Notes: generated from the sequence alone by a model not told the origin. 64,000 nucleotides of DNA from an uncultured Eubacteriales bacterium (GCA_958414825.1 CATYXQ010000003.1:1-64000); one strand, 5' to 3'; shown: positions 8,476-17,827, numbered from the stretch's first letter. A program made the numbers and translations.

Positions 8476-9492
8476 TTACAGGCCGTGCGCCTCGATATAC
8501 GCATCCATGCGCGCGCAGAGCGCGGCGTCGTTTTTCCATACCGTATCGCGGGGAAGCGCGGCAAGCTCCCGCTTCAGTCCGTCATAAACCGCGGTCATCT
8601 CACACTGCTGCATCCCGGCCGCCGCAAGCACCTTGCGGTTATCCATAATGCGGTCAAACATGCGGTCGTATTCCAACTGCCACCGCGCGCCGCGCATCGG
8701 TTCTTTCGGGTCGATCAGCGTCAGATAATCCGCTTCGGGAATCGGTACAAATTCAAGGCCGATCAGTTCCCTGTAATAGCCCGCTATCGTCTCCCATGTA
8801 TTGTGCTCGGCGGTGCAGAGGCTGTAATGCTCGCAAAGCGCTTTTTCATTGAACAAAAGGCGCGAAAGCAGTTTGGCCACATCGCCCGCCCAGGTCATGG
8901 TGGCCTGCGCGCCGAGCGCCTCGCGCGGAAGCAGCACCTTTTTTCCCTCAAAAGCGCGGCGCACGATCACGCTCGCTTCCAGCGTCACAAGCTGATAGCG
9001 GAACTTGGAAAACGTGATGGCCGGACGGACAACCGTCCAGTTGCGAAACGCCGAACGCTCAAGCACGTCCTCCTGACGCGCTTTGGCCAGCGCGTACGTA
9101 TCGGTTGAAAGCATATCCTCGTCTTTTGAAACGTCCAGCAGCTGCGGCGAGGTTTCGGTAATGGGATGCGCCTCGTCCGCGTACACGCGGTAGGAGGAAA
9201 GATAGATATAGTGTCCCGTATTTTCCAGCAGCATCCGGCAGCGCGTTTCAAACAGTTCGGTGCTGTAAATCATAAAGTCCACAATTCCGTCGTAGCCGCG
9301 CTCGAGAATCGGACGGATAAACGCTTCGTTTTTCGCGTTGCCCACGGTGTAGGTCAGATTCGGATGCCCGGACTTTACGTCGTCCAGCGAAACCACATCC
9401 ACCCTGTAGCCTTTTGCCAGCAACTCCGGCACAAGATACACGCCCATTGCGCCCGTACCGCCGAGCACGAGCACGCTTTTCTGTTTTTCCAT
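8476..9492 (-). CDS. NAD(P)-dependent epimerase/dehydratase-like (atypical SDR) protein
   Basis: A 338-residue Rossmann protein. VLVLGGTGAMGVYLV at about residues 8-22 is a GxxGxxG nucleotide-binding turn, followed by an aspartate-containing region. The characteristic SDR Tyr-x-x-x-Lys is not clear, although YLSSYRVYADE resembles the active-site region of epimerases. The C-terminal half fits the variable substrate-binding part. The start has GGGAGGG upstream. It is divergent from an AraC regulator across about 120 bases, which suggests that the regulator controls it. The substrate, probably a nucleotide sugar or related polyol, is unknown. Confidence 0.8.
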   Translation of the reverse strand: MEKQKSVLVLGGTGAMGVYLVPELLAKGYRVDVVSLDDVKSGHPNLTYTVGNAKNEAFIRPILERGYDGIVDFMIYSTELFETRCRMLLENTGHYIYLSSYRVYADEAHPITETSPQLLDVSKDEDMLSTDTYALAKARQEDVLERSAFRNWTVVRPAITFSKFRYQLVTLEASVIVRRAFEGKKVLLPREALGAQATMTWAGDVAKLLSRLLFNEKALCEHYSLCTAEHNTWETIAGYYRELIGLEFVPIPEADYLTLIDPKEPMRGARWQLEYDRMFDRIMDNRKVLAAAGMQQCEMTAVYDGLKRELAALPRDTVWKNDAALCARMDAYIEAHGL

Positions 9493-9539
9493 AGTAAACC
9501 CTCCCTCTGAATACCTGTGTTCATGCTTATTCTAACGGC

Positions 9540-9568
9540 TTGACAATCGGACGGCAATATTCTATACT
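9540..9568 (+). promoter_or_regulatory. Promoter of the AraC-type gene
   Basis: TTGACA, 17 bases and TATACT stand about 46 bases before the regulator start, in the SDR/regulator divergent gap. Confidence 0.8.
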
Positions 9569-9614
9569 GTAAAAAAACAGATACGATTCTGCAAATAAAC
9601 GGGGACTTTTTTAA

Positions 9615-10373
9615 ATGAATGATCTATCTTTCTGCAAATCCTTTGCGTTTTGCAGCTTTCAGTTTACCCGCAACCGCCACACCGACAAATCATGCGGCAC
9701 AATCTGTCATCATATCGGCCGGCTTACGGCCGGGCGCGCCGAATTTGTCACGGACAGCGAAAAAATCTGCTTTGAAGCCGGCGACGTGTTCTTTATCCCC
9801 TGCGGATGCCGCTATCATTCCTATTGGTACGGTGAGGACAAGATCGCCTTTGAATCCTATGCCTTCACCTATACGCCGGACGCGGGCGAAACGCGCTACA
9901 CGCTGCAAAAACTGAATCTCACGCCGAAAGCGCGGCGCTGTATCGAAGAACTGTCGGCGGACAGGCGCGTCACGCCGGGAAGCGTCGGGCTGCTCTATCA
10001 GTTTCTCGGCGAGGTAACGCCGACTATGGCCGCCGCCGGAAAGGATGCAAAAAGCGCGCTCGTCGAGCGCGCAAAGCGGTATATCCTCGCGCATCCGAAT
10101 TTTACCGTGCCGCAGCTTGCAAGGCACTGTCATGTCAGCGAATCGGGACTGTACGCGGCGTTCCGCGAGGTTACGGGGCGCACGCCGGTCGGCGAAAAGC
10201 ACCGCGTTCTCGCCGAGCGCGCGGCCTCTCTCCTGCAAACCACCGATCTCTCGGTGGAGGAGATCAGCGAACGGCTCGGATTCGGCACGGCGGCGCATTT
10301 TCGCAAGGTTCTGCACGCCGTTTACGGCATGACGCCGCGCGAGTTGCGAAAAGGGCGGCAGAACGAACTGTAA
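9615..10373 (+). CDS. AraC-family transcriptional regulator
   Basis: A 252-residue regulator. The N-terminal half (about 1-110) looks like a cupin sensor: GRLTAGRAEFVTDSEKICFEAGDVFFIPCG is the typical effector-binding barrel pattern, given here as a region at about residues 35-65. Two helix-turn-helix motifs fill the C terminus (about 155-250): FTVPQLARHCHVSESGLYAA, then SVEEISERLGFGTAAHFRKV, ending with the MTPRELRKG family tail. Its divergent neighbour is the SDR gene, the likely target. The inducer is not known. Confidence 0.9.
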   Translation: MNDLSFCKSFAFCSFQFTRNRHTDKSCGTICHHIGRLTAGRAEFVTDSEKICFEAGDVFFIPCGCRYHSYWYGEDKIAFESYAFTYTPDAGETRYTLQKLNLTPKARRCIEELSADRRVTPGSVGLLYQFLGEVTPTMAAAGKDAKSALVERAKRYILAHPNFTVPQLARHCHVSESGLYAAFREVTGRTPVGEKHRVLAERAASLLQTTDLSVEEISERLGFGTAAHFRKVLHAVYGMTPRELRKGRQNEL

Positions 10374-10394
10374 ATACATCCGGATAAATTCGCC

Positions 10395-10430
10395 CGGTCG
10401 GCGTCTCTGATTTTTCGGGCGTTTTACAAT
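10395..10430 (+). terminator. Weak terminator after the AraC gene
   Basis: A CGCCCG arm and CGGGCG arm with a long loop are followed by TTTTAC, just at the end of the convergent pnuC gene. Confidence 0.35.
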
Positions 10431-11170
10431 TTTACATTTTCCGCTTCCGGGCGCGCACCCGAACATGACCTGTCCGAATCCCGCTCTGTTTGCCGCCGCT
10501 GCATCCTGTACCAGCTGATAAAGCCGTAAATATCGTTGACAAAAAACATGACAAAGCAGATCGTCACCGAAAGATAGGAGCGATCCGTCAACGACGCCAG
10601 GATCCACAAAAAAATCAGCACAAGATCATTTGCGGCGTAGGCGGCGGCATAATACGCGCTCCTGCGGAACGTGAGATAAACGGCGGCAAAGCTGGTTGTG
10701 ACGGAGAGAGTGCTCGGAATCAGATTCGCGGTGTGAAACGCCTTGAGGATAAAATAGAAAACGCCCGTGACAACGGCGCTCAGCAGAGCCATAAAGACAA
10801 TTTCTTTTCGCTTTAGGCGATTGACCCTGACCTGCGCCCGGTCGCCGTTATACGGATGACGCAGCCAGGAAACGAGGGAAAGCGCCGCCATCGGCGCGGT
10901 CATGCCGATGTAGGTAATCATTTCGCCGTAGTAGGCAAAGCGAAAGGAGATCACGCCGTAGACGACGCTGAAAACAATCATCAAAAGCTGGCCTGCGGGA
11001 TTGCCCTTTGCGGTCAAAATCAGCGAAGTCGCGCCGATAAGCGAGGCGGCAAGCGTGAGATAATTCTCCCTGTCAAAAATGCAAAACGAGACCGCGATCA
11101 GCAGTACCGAGGCGCACCAAAGTATTTTTTCAGTTTTTGTAAAATAGTTTAAAATCTTTTTTTCTTTCAT
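10424..11170 (-). CDS. pnuC: PnuC-family nicotinamide riboside transporter
   Basis: A 248-residue, multi-helix membrane protein of the usual PnuC length. Family marks include a tryptophan-rich end (DIYGFISWYRMQRR, about residues 211-224) and GNPAGQLLMIVFSVVYGVIS near the middle. PnuC carriers let nicotinamide riboside diffuse in for NAD synthesis; relatives carry thiamine (PnuT) or riboflavin (PnuX), and substrate cannot be assigned by eye. The gene stands alone behind a structured leader with a terminator-like hairpin, which points to ligand-controlled expression. Confidence 0.88.
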   Translation of the reverse strand: MKEKKILNYFTKTEKILWCASVLLIAVSFCIFDRENYLTLAASLIGATSLILTAKGNPAGQLLMIVFSVVYGVISFRFAYYGEMITYIGMTAPMAALSLVSWLRHPYNGDRAQVRVNRLKRKEIVFMALLSAVVTGVFYFILKAFHTANLIPSTLSVTTSFAAVYLTFRRSAYYAAAYAANDLVLIFLWILASLTDRSYLSVTICFVMFFVNDIYGFISWYRMQRRQTERDSDRSCSGARPEAENVKL

Positions 11171-11174
11171 ACTA

Positions 11175-11287
11175 ACTCCTCAAAAAAAGCATTCGCATAC
11201 ACATCTTCCAAGACCTAACGATGTGTAAAACGAATGCTTTCGCATTTCCTACCCGGTGGCAGATTTGCTGTTTCAACCCAAAACAGC
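11175..11287 (-). promoter_or_regulatory. Structured leader/attenuator of pnuC (riboswitch candidate)
   Basis: In the pnuC 5' leader three hairpins follow each other: GCTGTTT/AAACAGC (11267-11287), CTGCC/GGTAG (11249-11262), and a long two-part stem AAAGCATTCG/CGAATGCTTT enclosing ACACATC/GATGTGT (11186-11240). The last ends in a run of seven U, then GAGGAG and the ATG. This is a terminator-type expression platform. NAD+-II (pnuC-motif) riboswitches occupy this position in other Firmicutes; I could not match its consensus, and no TPP-box motifs are present. Confidence 0.55.
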
Positions 11288-11355
11288 GAAAATATTCAAA
11301 CGTGCATCCCGGTATTTTCAAAATCGCCGGGGATTTTCCGTAAAACGCGGCGCGC

Positions 11356-12582
11356 TCAGTCCCCGCGCTTTTCGCCGCCCTTGTCCTGTTTTTCAAGCCG
11401 CTCGATTTTGTCCGGCGTGATACGCACGGTGTATGCAAGGGAAAAGGCCTCGTCGCAGAGCGCGTCAAAATCAAGCTTTGCCGCCTCAGCCGCGACCTTT
11501 TCAGCCTCGGGACGGGTTTTCGGATGCCGGGGCGTGAACACCGTGCAACAGTCCTCATACGGCAGAACCGACGTATCATAGGTGCCGATTCTGCGCGCGG
11601 TCTGCACGATTTCTTCCTTGTCCATACCGATGCAGGGACGCAGCACCGGCCGGTCGGCCATGGCGTCGGTCACGCAGATCGCCTCCAGCGTCTGGCTTGC
11701 GACCTGGCCGAGACTCTCACCCGTGACAAGCGCGCCGCAGGCGTGCGCCTGCGCCACGCGGGAAGCCAGCGCCATCATAAAACGCCGCAAAAGCAGCGTA
11801 AAGTATTCCTCGGCGCAGTTCTTTTTGATTTCCTCCTGAATGCGCGTCAGCGACAGCACATGCACATACATCCGGTCGGTATAGGCGGTGAGCAGCTGCG
11901 CCAGCGAAAAGACCTTGTCCCGCGCCCGCTCGCTCGTATACGGAAAGCTCTCAAAATGCACCGCGTCGATTTCCATGCCCCGGCGCGCCATACGGTATCC
12001 GGCGACCGGACTGTCAATGCCGCCTGAAAGCAGCAGAAGTCCGCGCCCGCTCGAACCGAGCGGCATACCACCCGCGCCGCGAAGCTGATCGAAGTGCAGA
12101 TACGCGCCCGCCTCGCGGATCTCAACCCGCACAATCCGGTCGGGATTCTTCACATCGACGCGAAGCGCCGGAATGCAGTCCAGCACATATCCGCCGACCG
12201 CCGCGCAGATTTCGGGCGAACCGAGCGGGAAGCGCTTATCCGAACGCTTGGCCTCGACCTTGAACGTGCGCACGCCGGCCATGCGGCGGGGGAGGTATTC
12301 GCGCACGCAGGCGCGCAGTTCCTCCATGCTTTTCCCGCAGACGGCGGCGACCGTCACGCCCGTAAAGCCGAAGAGCCTGGTCATGCTGTCCAGCATACCT
12401 GCAAGATCGCAGTCCCCGCTCTGCGGCTCGATATAGACCGTGCTCTGCATACTGCGCACTGAAAAGTCGCCGTAGCGCGCCGCCCGCGCGCGGACGCGGC
12501 GGAGCAGCATCGCCTCAAAGTGCGGCTTGTTTGCGCCTTTGAGCACCAGTTCCCCATATTTGCAAAGAATGATTTCTTTCAT
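11356..12582 (-). CDS. thiI: tRNA 4-thiouridine synthase ThiI
   Basis: A 408-residue ThiI that adenylates U8 of tRNA and inserts sulfur; it can also supply sulfur for thiamine thiazole. It has an N-terminal ferredoxin-like and THUMP region (about 1-170) and the PP-loop SGGIDSPVAGY at 186-196. It has the conserved LPYEDCCTVFTPRHP segment near residues 346-360. There is no C-terminal rhodanese domain, so it is the short Bacillus-type form that depends on a separate cysteine desulfurase. It starts 9 bases after proA and is the third gene of a proB-proA-thiI unit. Confidence 0.95.
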   Translation of the reverse strand: MKEIILCKYGELVLKGANKPHFEAMLLRRVRARAARYGDFSVRSMQSTVYIEPQSGDCDLAGMLDSMTRLFGFTGVTVAAVCGKSMEELRACVREYLPRRMAGVRTFKVEAKRSDKRFPLGSPEICAAVGGYVLDCIPALRVDVKNPDRIVRVEIREAGAYLHFDQLRGAGGMPLGSSGRGLLLLSGGIDSPVAGYRMARRGMEIDAVHFESFPYTSERARDKVFSLAQLLTAYTDRMYVHVLSLTRIQEEIKKNCAEEYFTLLLRRFMMALASRVAQAHACGALVTGESLGQVASQTLEAICVTDAMADRPVLRPCIGMDKEEIVQTARRIGTYDTSVLPYEDCCTVFTPRHPKTRPEAEKVAAEAAKLDFDALCDEAFSLAYTVRITPDKIERLEKQDKGGEKRGD

Positions 12583-12591
12583 ATCAGCCTC

Positions 12592-13845
12592 TCAGCCTCG
12601 GATAGCGCCGTCCGAAAACACAGCGTATTTTACAGTAGTCAGAGCCGAAAGCCCCATCGGTCCGCGCGCGTGCAGCTTCTGCGTAGAGATGCCGATTTCC
12701 GCGCCGTAGCCAAATTCGCCGCCGTCCGTGAAGCGGGTGGACGTATTGACGTAGACGGCCGCCGCGTCCACGCGCTCGGTAAAGCGCGCCGCGGCCTCCC
12801 GGCTGCGGGTGACGATCGCCTCGCTGTGCTTCGTGCCGTATTGGTTGATGTGCGCAATCGCCTCGTCCACATTCTCTACCGCTTTGACCGAGAGGATCAA
12901 ATCGTTGTATTCCGCGGAAAGATCCGCTTCGGTTGCCAAAGCGGCCTCCGCAAAGCAGTCGATGCAGTTTGCGTCTGCGCGGATCTCCACGCCGTGCGCG
13001 CGCAGATCCGCTTCAAGAAGCGGCAAAAAATCCTTTGCGACCGCGCGGTCGCAGAGCAGGCTCTCGGCTGCGTTGCAGACCGACGGCCGCTGAACTTTGG
13101 CGTTGAGAATAATTTTGCGCGCCATGTCAAAATCGGCGGTTTTCTCCACATACACATGGCAGTTGCCCGCGCCGGTTTCAATAACCGGCACGCGCGCGTT
13201 GTCCACAACGCGCTGGATAAGCCCCCGACCGCCGCGCGGAATCAGCACGTCGATATAGCCCCGGATGTCGAGCAGCGCGTCGGCACCCGCGCGCTCGGTG
13301 CGCTCGACAAAACAGACTCCGTCGCGCGGCAGGCCGCAGTCGGAAAGCGCCTCGCAAAGCAGATCGCGCAGCGCCATGCCGCTGTACAGCGCTTCTCTGC
13401 CGCCGCGAAGCAGCGCCGCGTTGCCCGTTTTAATACAGAGCGCCGCCGCGTCGAGCGTGACGTTCGGCCGCGCCTCGTAAATGACCGCAACTACGCCGAG
13501 CGGCACGGTCCGCTCGTGAATCTCGATTCCGCTCTCCCGCGTCCAGACCTTTTCGCCCGCAAGCGGGTCGGGCAGCGCAATCAGCGCATCAAGCGCCGAC
13601 GCCATGCCCTCAATCCGCGCGTCGTTTAACATCAGGCGGTCGAGCATCTGCGGCGCAACGCCGTTCTCCCTGGCCATCGAAAGATCGACCGCGTTGGCTG
13701 TAAGCACAGTCTCTTTTTTCTCCCGCAGCAGCGCGGCCGCGCGCGCAAGCACGGCGCAGCGCTTTTCATGCGAGGCGCAGTTCATCTCGGGCGCGGCCGT
13801 TTTCGCGCGCCGTTCCAGTTCCAGAATATAATCGCGGATTTCCAT
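12592..13845 (-). CDS. proA: Gamma-glutamyl phosphate reductase
   Basis: A 417-residue enzyme of the aldehyde dehydrogenase fold that reduces gamma-glutamyl phosphate to the semialdehyde, the second step of proline synthesis. The catalytic cysteine is in RPSVCNAAESLL (Cys257), and GVVAVIYEARPNVTLDAAALCIK at about 117-139 marks the family. ISTQKLHARGPMGL occurs close to the C terminus. It begins 3 bases after proB ends, so the two are surely co-translated. Confidence 0.96.
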   Translation of the reverse strand: MEIRDYILELERRAKTAAPEMNCASHEKRCAVLARAAALLREKKETVLTANAVDLSMARENGVAPQMLDRLMLNDARIEGMASALDALIALPDPLAGEKVWTRESGIEIHERTVPLGVVAVIYEARPNVTLDAAALCIKTGNAALLRGGREALYSGMALRDLLCEALSDCGLPRDGVCFVERTERAGADALLDIRGYIDVLIPRGGRGLIQRVVDNARVPVIETGAGNCHVYVEKTADFDMARKIILNAKVQRPSVCNAAESLLCDRAVAKDFLPLLEADLRAHGVEIRADANCIDCFAEAALATEADLSAEYNDLILSVKAVENVDEAIAHINQYGTKHSEAIVTRSREAAARFTERVDAAAVYVNTSTRFTDGGEFGYGAEIGISTQKLHARGPMGLSALTTVKYAVFSDGAIRG

Positions 13846-13848
13846 GAA

Positions 13849-14637
13849 TCAAACCTCTTTCGCATCAAAATATGTACCGCGCGCCGTTCCGTCCAGTACG
13901 CCGTACAGAATTTCCGGATCGGTGCCGTTGACGATCATCATGGGGACGCCCGCCTGATTGCAGATCTGCGCGGCGAGCAGCTTTGCCTGCATACCGCCCG
14001 TGCCGCGCGCGGTGCCCGCACCGCCGGCGGCCTCAACCATCTCGTCCGAAACCGCTTCCACATAGGGAATCAGCTTCGCGTACGGATTTTTGCGTGGATC
14101 GCTGTCAAAATAGCCGTCGATGTCGGTCAAATTGATAACGATGTCCGCATGGCAGACCACGCCGACATAGGCCGACAGACGGTCGTTTCCGCCAAATTCA
14201 AGCTCATAGCTGGAAACCGGGTCGTTTTCATTGATAATCGGGACGCACCCCATCCGCAAAAGCTCCTCAAACGTAGCCTCAGCGGCCGCGCGGCGCGTCG
14301 GACTGTCGATGACGTCCCGCGTCAGCAAAATCTGCGCGACCGTGTGACCGTACAGTGAGAAAAATTTCCCGTAAATCTTCATGAGTTCGTTTTGCCCGAT
14401 GGCGGCGAGCGCCTGTTTTTCGCGTGTGCAGGTCGGACGGTGATAGCCGATTTTGGAAACGCCGGCGCTGACCGCGCCGCTCGAAACCAATATCACCTCG
14501 CAGCCCCCGTTTTTCAGATCGGACAAAACCCGCGCAAGCGTCTCTACCCGGCGCAGGTTCAGCCGCTCGGTATCGTGGGTGAGCGTGGACGAACCGATCT
14601 TGACCACAATGCGCCTGATGTCCTTTTTCTCTTTCAT
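13849..14637 (-). CDS. proB: Glutamate 5-kinase (without PUA domain)
   Basis: A 262-residue amino-acid kinase that phosphorylates glutamate to start proline synthesis and is normally inhibited by proline. The domain runs from VVKIGSSTLT through ILVSSGAVSAGV and INENDPVSSYELEFGGNDRLSA to GTGGMQAKLLAA. The protein stops after the kinase domain; the C-terminal PUA domain of the roughly 370-residue enterobacterial enzyme is missing, as in many short forms. The ATG at 14637 has GGAGAAA upstream; the frame continues 44 codons further with no support. Confidence 0.94.
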   Translation of the reverse strand: MKEKKDIRRIVVKIGSSTLTHDTERLNLRRVETLARVLSDLKNGGCEVILVSSGAVSAGVSKIGYHRPTCTREKQALAAIGQNELMKIYGKFFSLYGHTVAQILLTRDVIDSPTRRAAAEATFEELLRMGCVPIINENDPVSSYELEFGGNDRLSAYVGVVCHADIVINLTDIDGYFDSDPRKNPYAKLIPYVEAVSDEMVEAAGGAGTARGTGGMQAKLLAAQICNQAGVPMMIVNGTDPEILYGVLDGTARGTYFDAKEV

Positions 14638-14698
14638 TTCCCGATTTTCTCCGCAAATAAAAATTTTTTCAATAAGGGCTTCAAATCCCTCTGTAAAT

Positions 14699-14727
14699 AT
14701 AGTATAATAATACAGGAATACAGTCAA
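14699..14727 (-). promoter_or_regulatory. Promoter of proB-proA-thiI
   Basis: On the minus strand TTGACT, 17 bases and TACTAT (overlapping TATACT at 15 bases) lie about 60 bases upstream of proB. Confidence 0.55.
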
Positions 14728-14889
14728 AGCCGGACGAAAAGTTCCGCTTTGCCGAAGCAAAGCGCGCATACGGCTCTGCGCCGGACTTTCAGGCGGTCAA
14801 ACCACCCCAATCTACAGCGTCCGTATTTGTATTATTATAAAGCAAGCGGGCGCGTTTTGCAAGTAGTAAAAAAGAAAAGGTGACGATAT

Positions 14890-15216
14890 ATGAAAGAAAA
14901 ATTCACAATCACGCTGATGGACATGCCGGTCAGCATCGTAAGCGACGAGGGAGAGGATACCGTGCGGGCGCTTGCCGCCGTACTCAACGAGCGGCTGCAG
15001 AGTCTGCTTTGGAAATCCAGACAGATCTCCAAAACCGAGGCGGCGCTTTTCTGCGCGCTCGACTATCTGGGTGAAGCGCAAAGCCTGAAAAAGCGTCTTG
15101 AGCGCGCGGAAGCGCAGCTTGAAGTCTACGCCGGAAACGCGGTGCGCCTGACGGAGGAAAACGAGCGGCTGTCCAAAAAAGTGGACGAGCTTGAAGCTCG
15201 GCAAAAACGCAAATGA
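14890..15216 (+). CDS. zapA: Cell division protein ZapA-like
   Basis: A 108-residue protein with the short ZapA pattern. An N-terminal beta strand pair (FTITLMDMPVSIVSDEGEDT) is followed by a long, heptad-rich helix (about 60-105, LKKRLERAEAQLEVYAG and LTEENERLSKKVDELEAR). ZapA bundles FtsZ protofilaments at midcell. It heads a run of wall and shape genes, and its stop overlaps the next start in ATGA. Confidence 0.82.
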   Translation: MKEKFTITLMDMPVSIVSDEGEDTVRALAAVLNERLQSLLWKSRQISKTEAALFCALDYLGEAQSLKKRLERAEAQLEVYAGNAVRLTEENERLSKKVDELEARQKRK

Positions 15217-17216
15217 CCCGCCTGCCCGAACTGCTTGCGCCTGCGGGCGGCTTCGCGGCGCTCCAGGCGGCTATTGAGGCGGGCGCGGACGCGGTCTATT
15301 TCGGCGGCGAGCAATTCGGCGCGCGCGCGTTTGCGCAGAACTTTAGCCGCGGCGAGTTGCGCGACGCGGCAAAGCTCTGCCGCGCCTATTCGGTCAAAAG
15401 CTATGTGACGCTGAACACGCTGATCTTCGACCGCGAATTTCCGGACATGCTACGTTACGCCGCGTTCCTTGAAGAAGCGGGGATCGACGCGCTGATCGTC
15501 GCTGATCTCGGCGCCGCGTCCTGCATCCGGCGGCATATCCCGACCATGCGATTACATGCCTCCACCCAGTTTTCCGGCCACAACGCGCACGCCGCGGAGA
15601 TACTCGCCGAAAACGGATTTGAGCGCATGGTGGCGGCGCGCGAGCTTTCCTTTGAAAATCTTTCGCGCCTGTGCGCGGCCTCGCCGATTGAAATTGAGGT
15701 ATTTGCGCACGGCGCGCTCTGCGTCTGCCACAGCGGACAGTGCCTGTACAGCGCGATGCTCGGCGGCCGGAGCGGCAACCGCGGCATGTGCGCGCAGCCC
15801 TGCCGTCTGCCGGACGCGCGCGGGCGCTATCCGCTCAGCCTGCGCGACCTCGCGCTGGCCGAGCGCATTCCAAAGCTGATCGAAACAGGCGCGGCCTCGC
15901 TCAAAATCGAGGGGCGCATGAAGTCGCCCGAATATGTTTACGGCGTTACGAGCATTTACCGCCGCCTGCTCGACGAGCGGCGCGCGGCAAGTGCGGAGGA
16001 GATGCGCCGACTTTCCGAAATTTTCAGCCGCGGCGGCTTTACCTCAGGCTATTTTGACCGAAAGATCAATCGTTCCATGCTCGGTGTGCGCGCTGCGGAA
16101 GACAAACAGAAAAGCCGGTCGCAGACGCCCTTTTCAGGTCTTGAGCGCAAATGTCCGGTACGCATTTTTTGCACGTTTGCATCCGGAAAACCCTTTCGAG
16201 TCGCGGTAAGCGGCGAAAAGGGGGCTGCCGAAGCGTTCGGCCGCATACCCGAAGCGGCGAAAAGCGCGCCGCTGGATAAACAGGCGCTTGAAAAAAATCT
16301 TTTGAAGCTGGGCGGCACCCCCTATACGGCCAAATCAGCCGATATTGAATTTGAAGAGGGACTGATTCTGCGAATCGGCGAAATCAACGCCGTTCGGCGG
16401 GAGGCGCTTGCGCGCTACGCCGCGCTCGGCGAGCGGGCGCATGTCGTTCAGGGCGATTTTTCCGGGCGCGCACGCGCGGAATTTGCCCCGCTTCTGCCCA
16501 CTGCGCTTGTGATGCGCGCGAAAAATCTGCCCTCCGACCCAAAGTTTTACGAATACTTTGAAACCGTCTTTCTGCCGCTTGCCGAATTTTCACCCGCCCT
16601 TTTTCCGCGCGTGCGCGGCGTACAGCTGCCGGGCGTGGTTCCCGACGACGAGTATGCCGGGGTTCTTCAGGCGCTGCGCGCGGCGCGCGCGGCGGGCGCC
16701 GATTGGGCGCTTGTCGGCAACTACGGCCATCTTGCGCTGGCGAGAGAAGCCGGATTTCAAAAAATCTGCGGCGATTTCAGACTGAATATTACAAACGGTT
16801 TTTCCGCCGATTTTGCAAAGGAAAACGGCTTTTCCTCGCTGATCCTGTCCCCGGAACTAAGCCTTGCGCAGGCGCGGGACGTCGGCGGGCGAAGCCGGAT
16901 TATCGTATACGGCCGCGTGCCGCTGATGCTGCTTGAAAAATGCGTAGTCCGCGAGGTCGCGGACTGCGGCGTATGCGGCGCCGACCGTGCGGCGCTCACC
17001 GACCGGCGGGGCGTGCGCTTCCCGATTCTGCGCGAACCGCCGCACCGCAACATTCTGTTCAACAGCGTGCCGGTCTATATGGCGGACAAACCGGTCGCCT
17101 GCGGCGGACACTTCATTTTTTCCACGGAGAGCGCGAAGGAAACCCTTGAAGTTGTCCGCGCATACCGGGAAAAGCTGCCCCATTCGGGCAATATAAGGAG
17201 AATCAGAGAAAAATGA
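15213..17216 (+). CDS. Peptidase U32 family protein
   Basis: A 667-residue U32 protein. It starts LPELLAPAGGFAALQAAIEAGADAVYFGG and carries the U32 cysteine signature EVFAHGALCVCHSGQC... NRGMCAQPCR at about residues 162-198. Members include collagenase-like proteins and RlhA/TrhP, which hydroxylate rRNA or tRNA and contain an iron-sulfur cluster; Cys-rich spacing here fits the latter better than a protease. The C-terminal half matches the long form. It is joined by ATGA overlaps to zapA and maf. Confidence 0.88.
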   Translation: MTRLPELLAPAGGFAALQAAIEAGADAVYFGGEQFGARAFAQNFSRGELRDAAKLCRAYSVKSYVTLNTLIFDREFPDMLRYAAFLEEAGIDALIVADLGAASCIRRHIPTMRLHASTQFSGHNAHAAEILAENGFERMVAARELSFENLSRLCAASPIEIEVFAHGALCVCHSGQCLYSAMLGGRSGNRGMCAQPCRLPDARGRYPLSLRDLALAERIPKLIETGAASLKIEGRMKSPEYVYGVTSIYRRLLDERRAASAEEMRRLSEIFSRGGFTSGYFDRKINRSMLGVRAAEDKQKSRSQTPFSGLERKCPVRIFCTFASGKPFRVAVSGEKGAAEAFGRIPEAAKSAPLDKQALEKNLLKLGGTPYTAKSADIEFEEGLILRIGEINAVRREALARYAALGERAHVVQGDFSGRARAEFAPLLPTALVMRAKNLPSDPKFYEYFETVFLPLAEFSPALFPRVRGVQLPGVVPDDEYAGVLQALRAARAAGADWALVGNYGHLALAREAGFQKICGDFRLNITNGFSADFAKENGFSSLILSPELSLAQARDVGGRSRIIVYGRVPLMLLEKCVVREVADCGVCGADRAALTDRRGVRFPILREPPHRNILFNSVPVYMADKPVACGGHFIFSTESAKETLEVVRAYREKLPHSGNIRRIREK

Positions 17217-17827
17217 CCCCAAAACTGTATCTTGCCTCCAATTCGCCGCGCCGCCGAGAGATACTCGATCGGATGCGGCTGTCCTATACAGTCTTTACCG
17301 CCGACGCGGACGAGCAGCTCGCAGACGATGTTCCGGAAGAACAGGCCTGCGAATTTCTCGCCGTGCGCAAGGCTATGGCCGCACGCGGCGGCCTCTGCGC
17401 CGCCGGAAGATTCGGCGATGACACGCTGCTGCTTGCGGCCGATACGCTGGTTTTCGCAGACGGACGGCCGCTCGGCAAGCCAAAAGACGCGGACGAAGCC
17501 CTTCGTATGCTGCTTTCGCTGCGCGGCCGCGGACACACGGTGCGCACCGGCGTCTGCCTCCTGCGCGGCGCGCGCTCCTTTTCGACGACCAACAGCGCGG
17601 TCGTGCGGATGCGCGATTTTTCAGAGGCGGAAGCCGCGGCCTATGTCCGCACGGGCGAACCGCTCGACAAGGCCGGCGCATACGGCGTCCAGGGCGTCGG
17701 ATCGGTGCTCATTGAGCGGATCGAGGGCGATTTCTTTACAGTGATGGGTCTGCCGCCGAGCGGCGTGTACCGCCTGCTCGCGACGGCGGGAATTTCTTAT
17801 TTCGACCGGATACAGGAGGGCGTATGA
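17213..17827 (+). CDS. maf: Maf-like nucleoside triphosphate pyrophosphatase
   Basis: A 204-residue Maf protein that hydrolyses non-canonical nucleoside triphosphates such as dTTP, UTP or modified pyrimidines. The family opening LASNSPRRREIL is at residues 6-17, and LLAADTLVFADGRPLGKPKD and the AYGVQGVGSVLIERIEGDFF segments hold the catalytic Asp, Lys and Glu. Maf commonly precedes mreBCD in Bacillota, as here. Start and stop both overlap neighbours as ATGA. Confidence 0.95.
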   Translation: MTPKLYLASNSPRRREILDRMRLSYTVFTADADEQLADDVPEEQACEFLAVRKAMAARGGLCAAGRFGDDTLLLAADTLVFADGRPLGKPKDADEALRMLLSLRGRGHTVRTGVCLLRGARSFSTTNSAVVRMRDFSEAEAAAYVRTGEPLDKAGAYGVQGVGSVLIERIEGDFFTVMGLPPSGVYRLLATAGISYFDRIQEGV

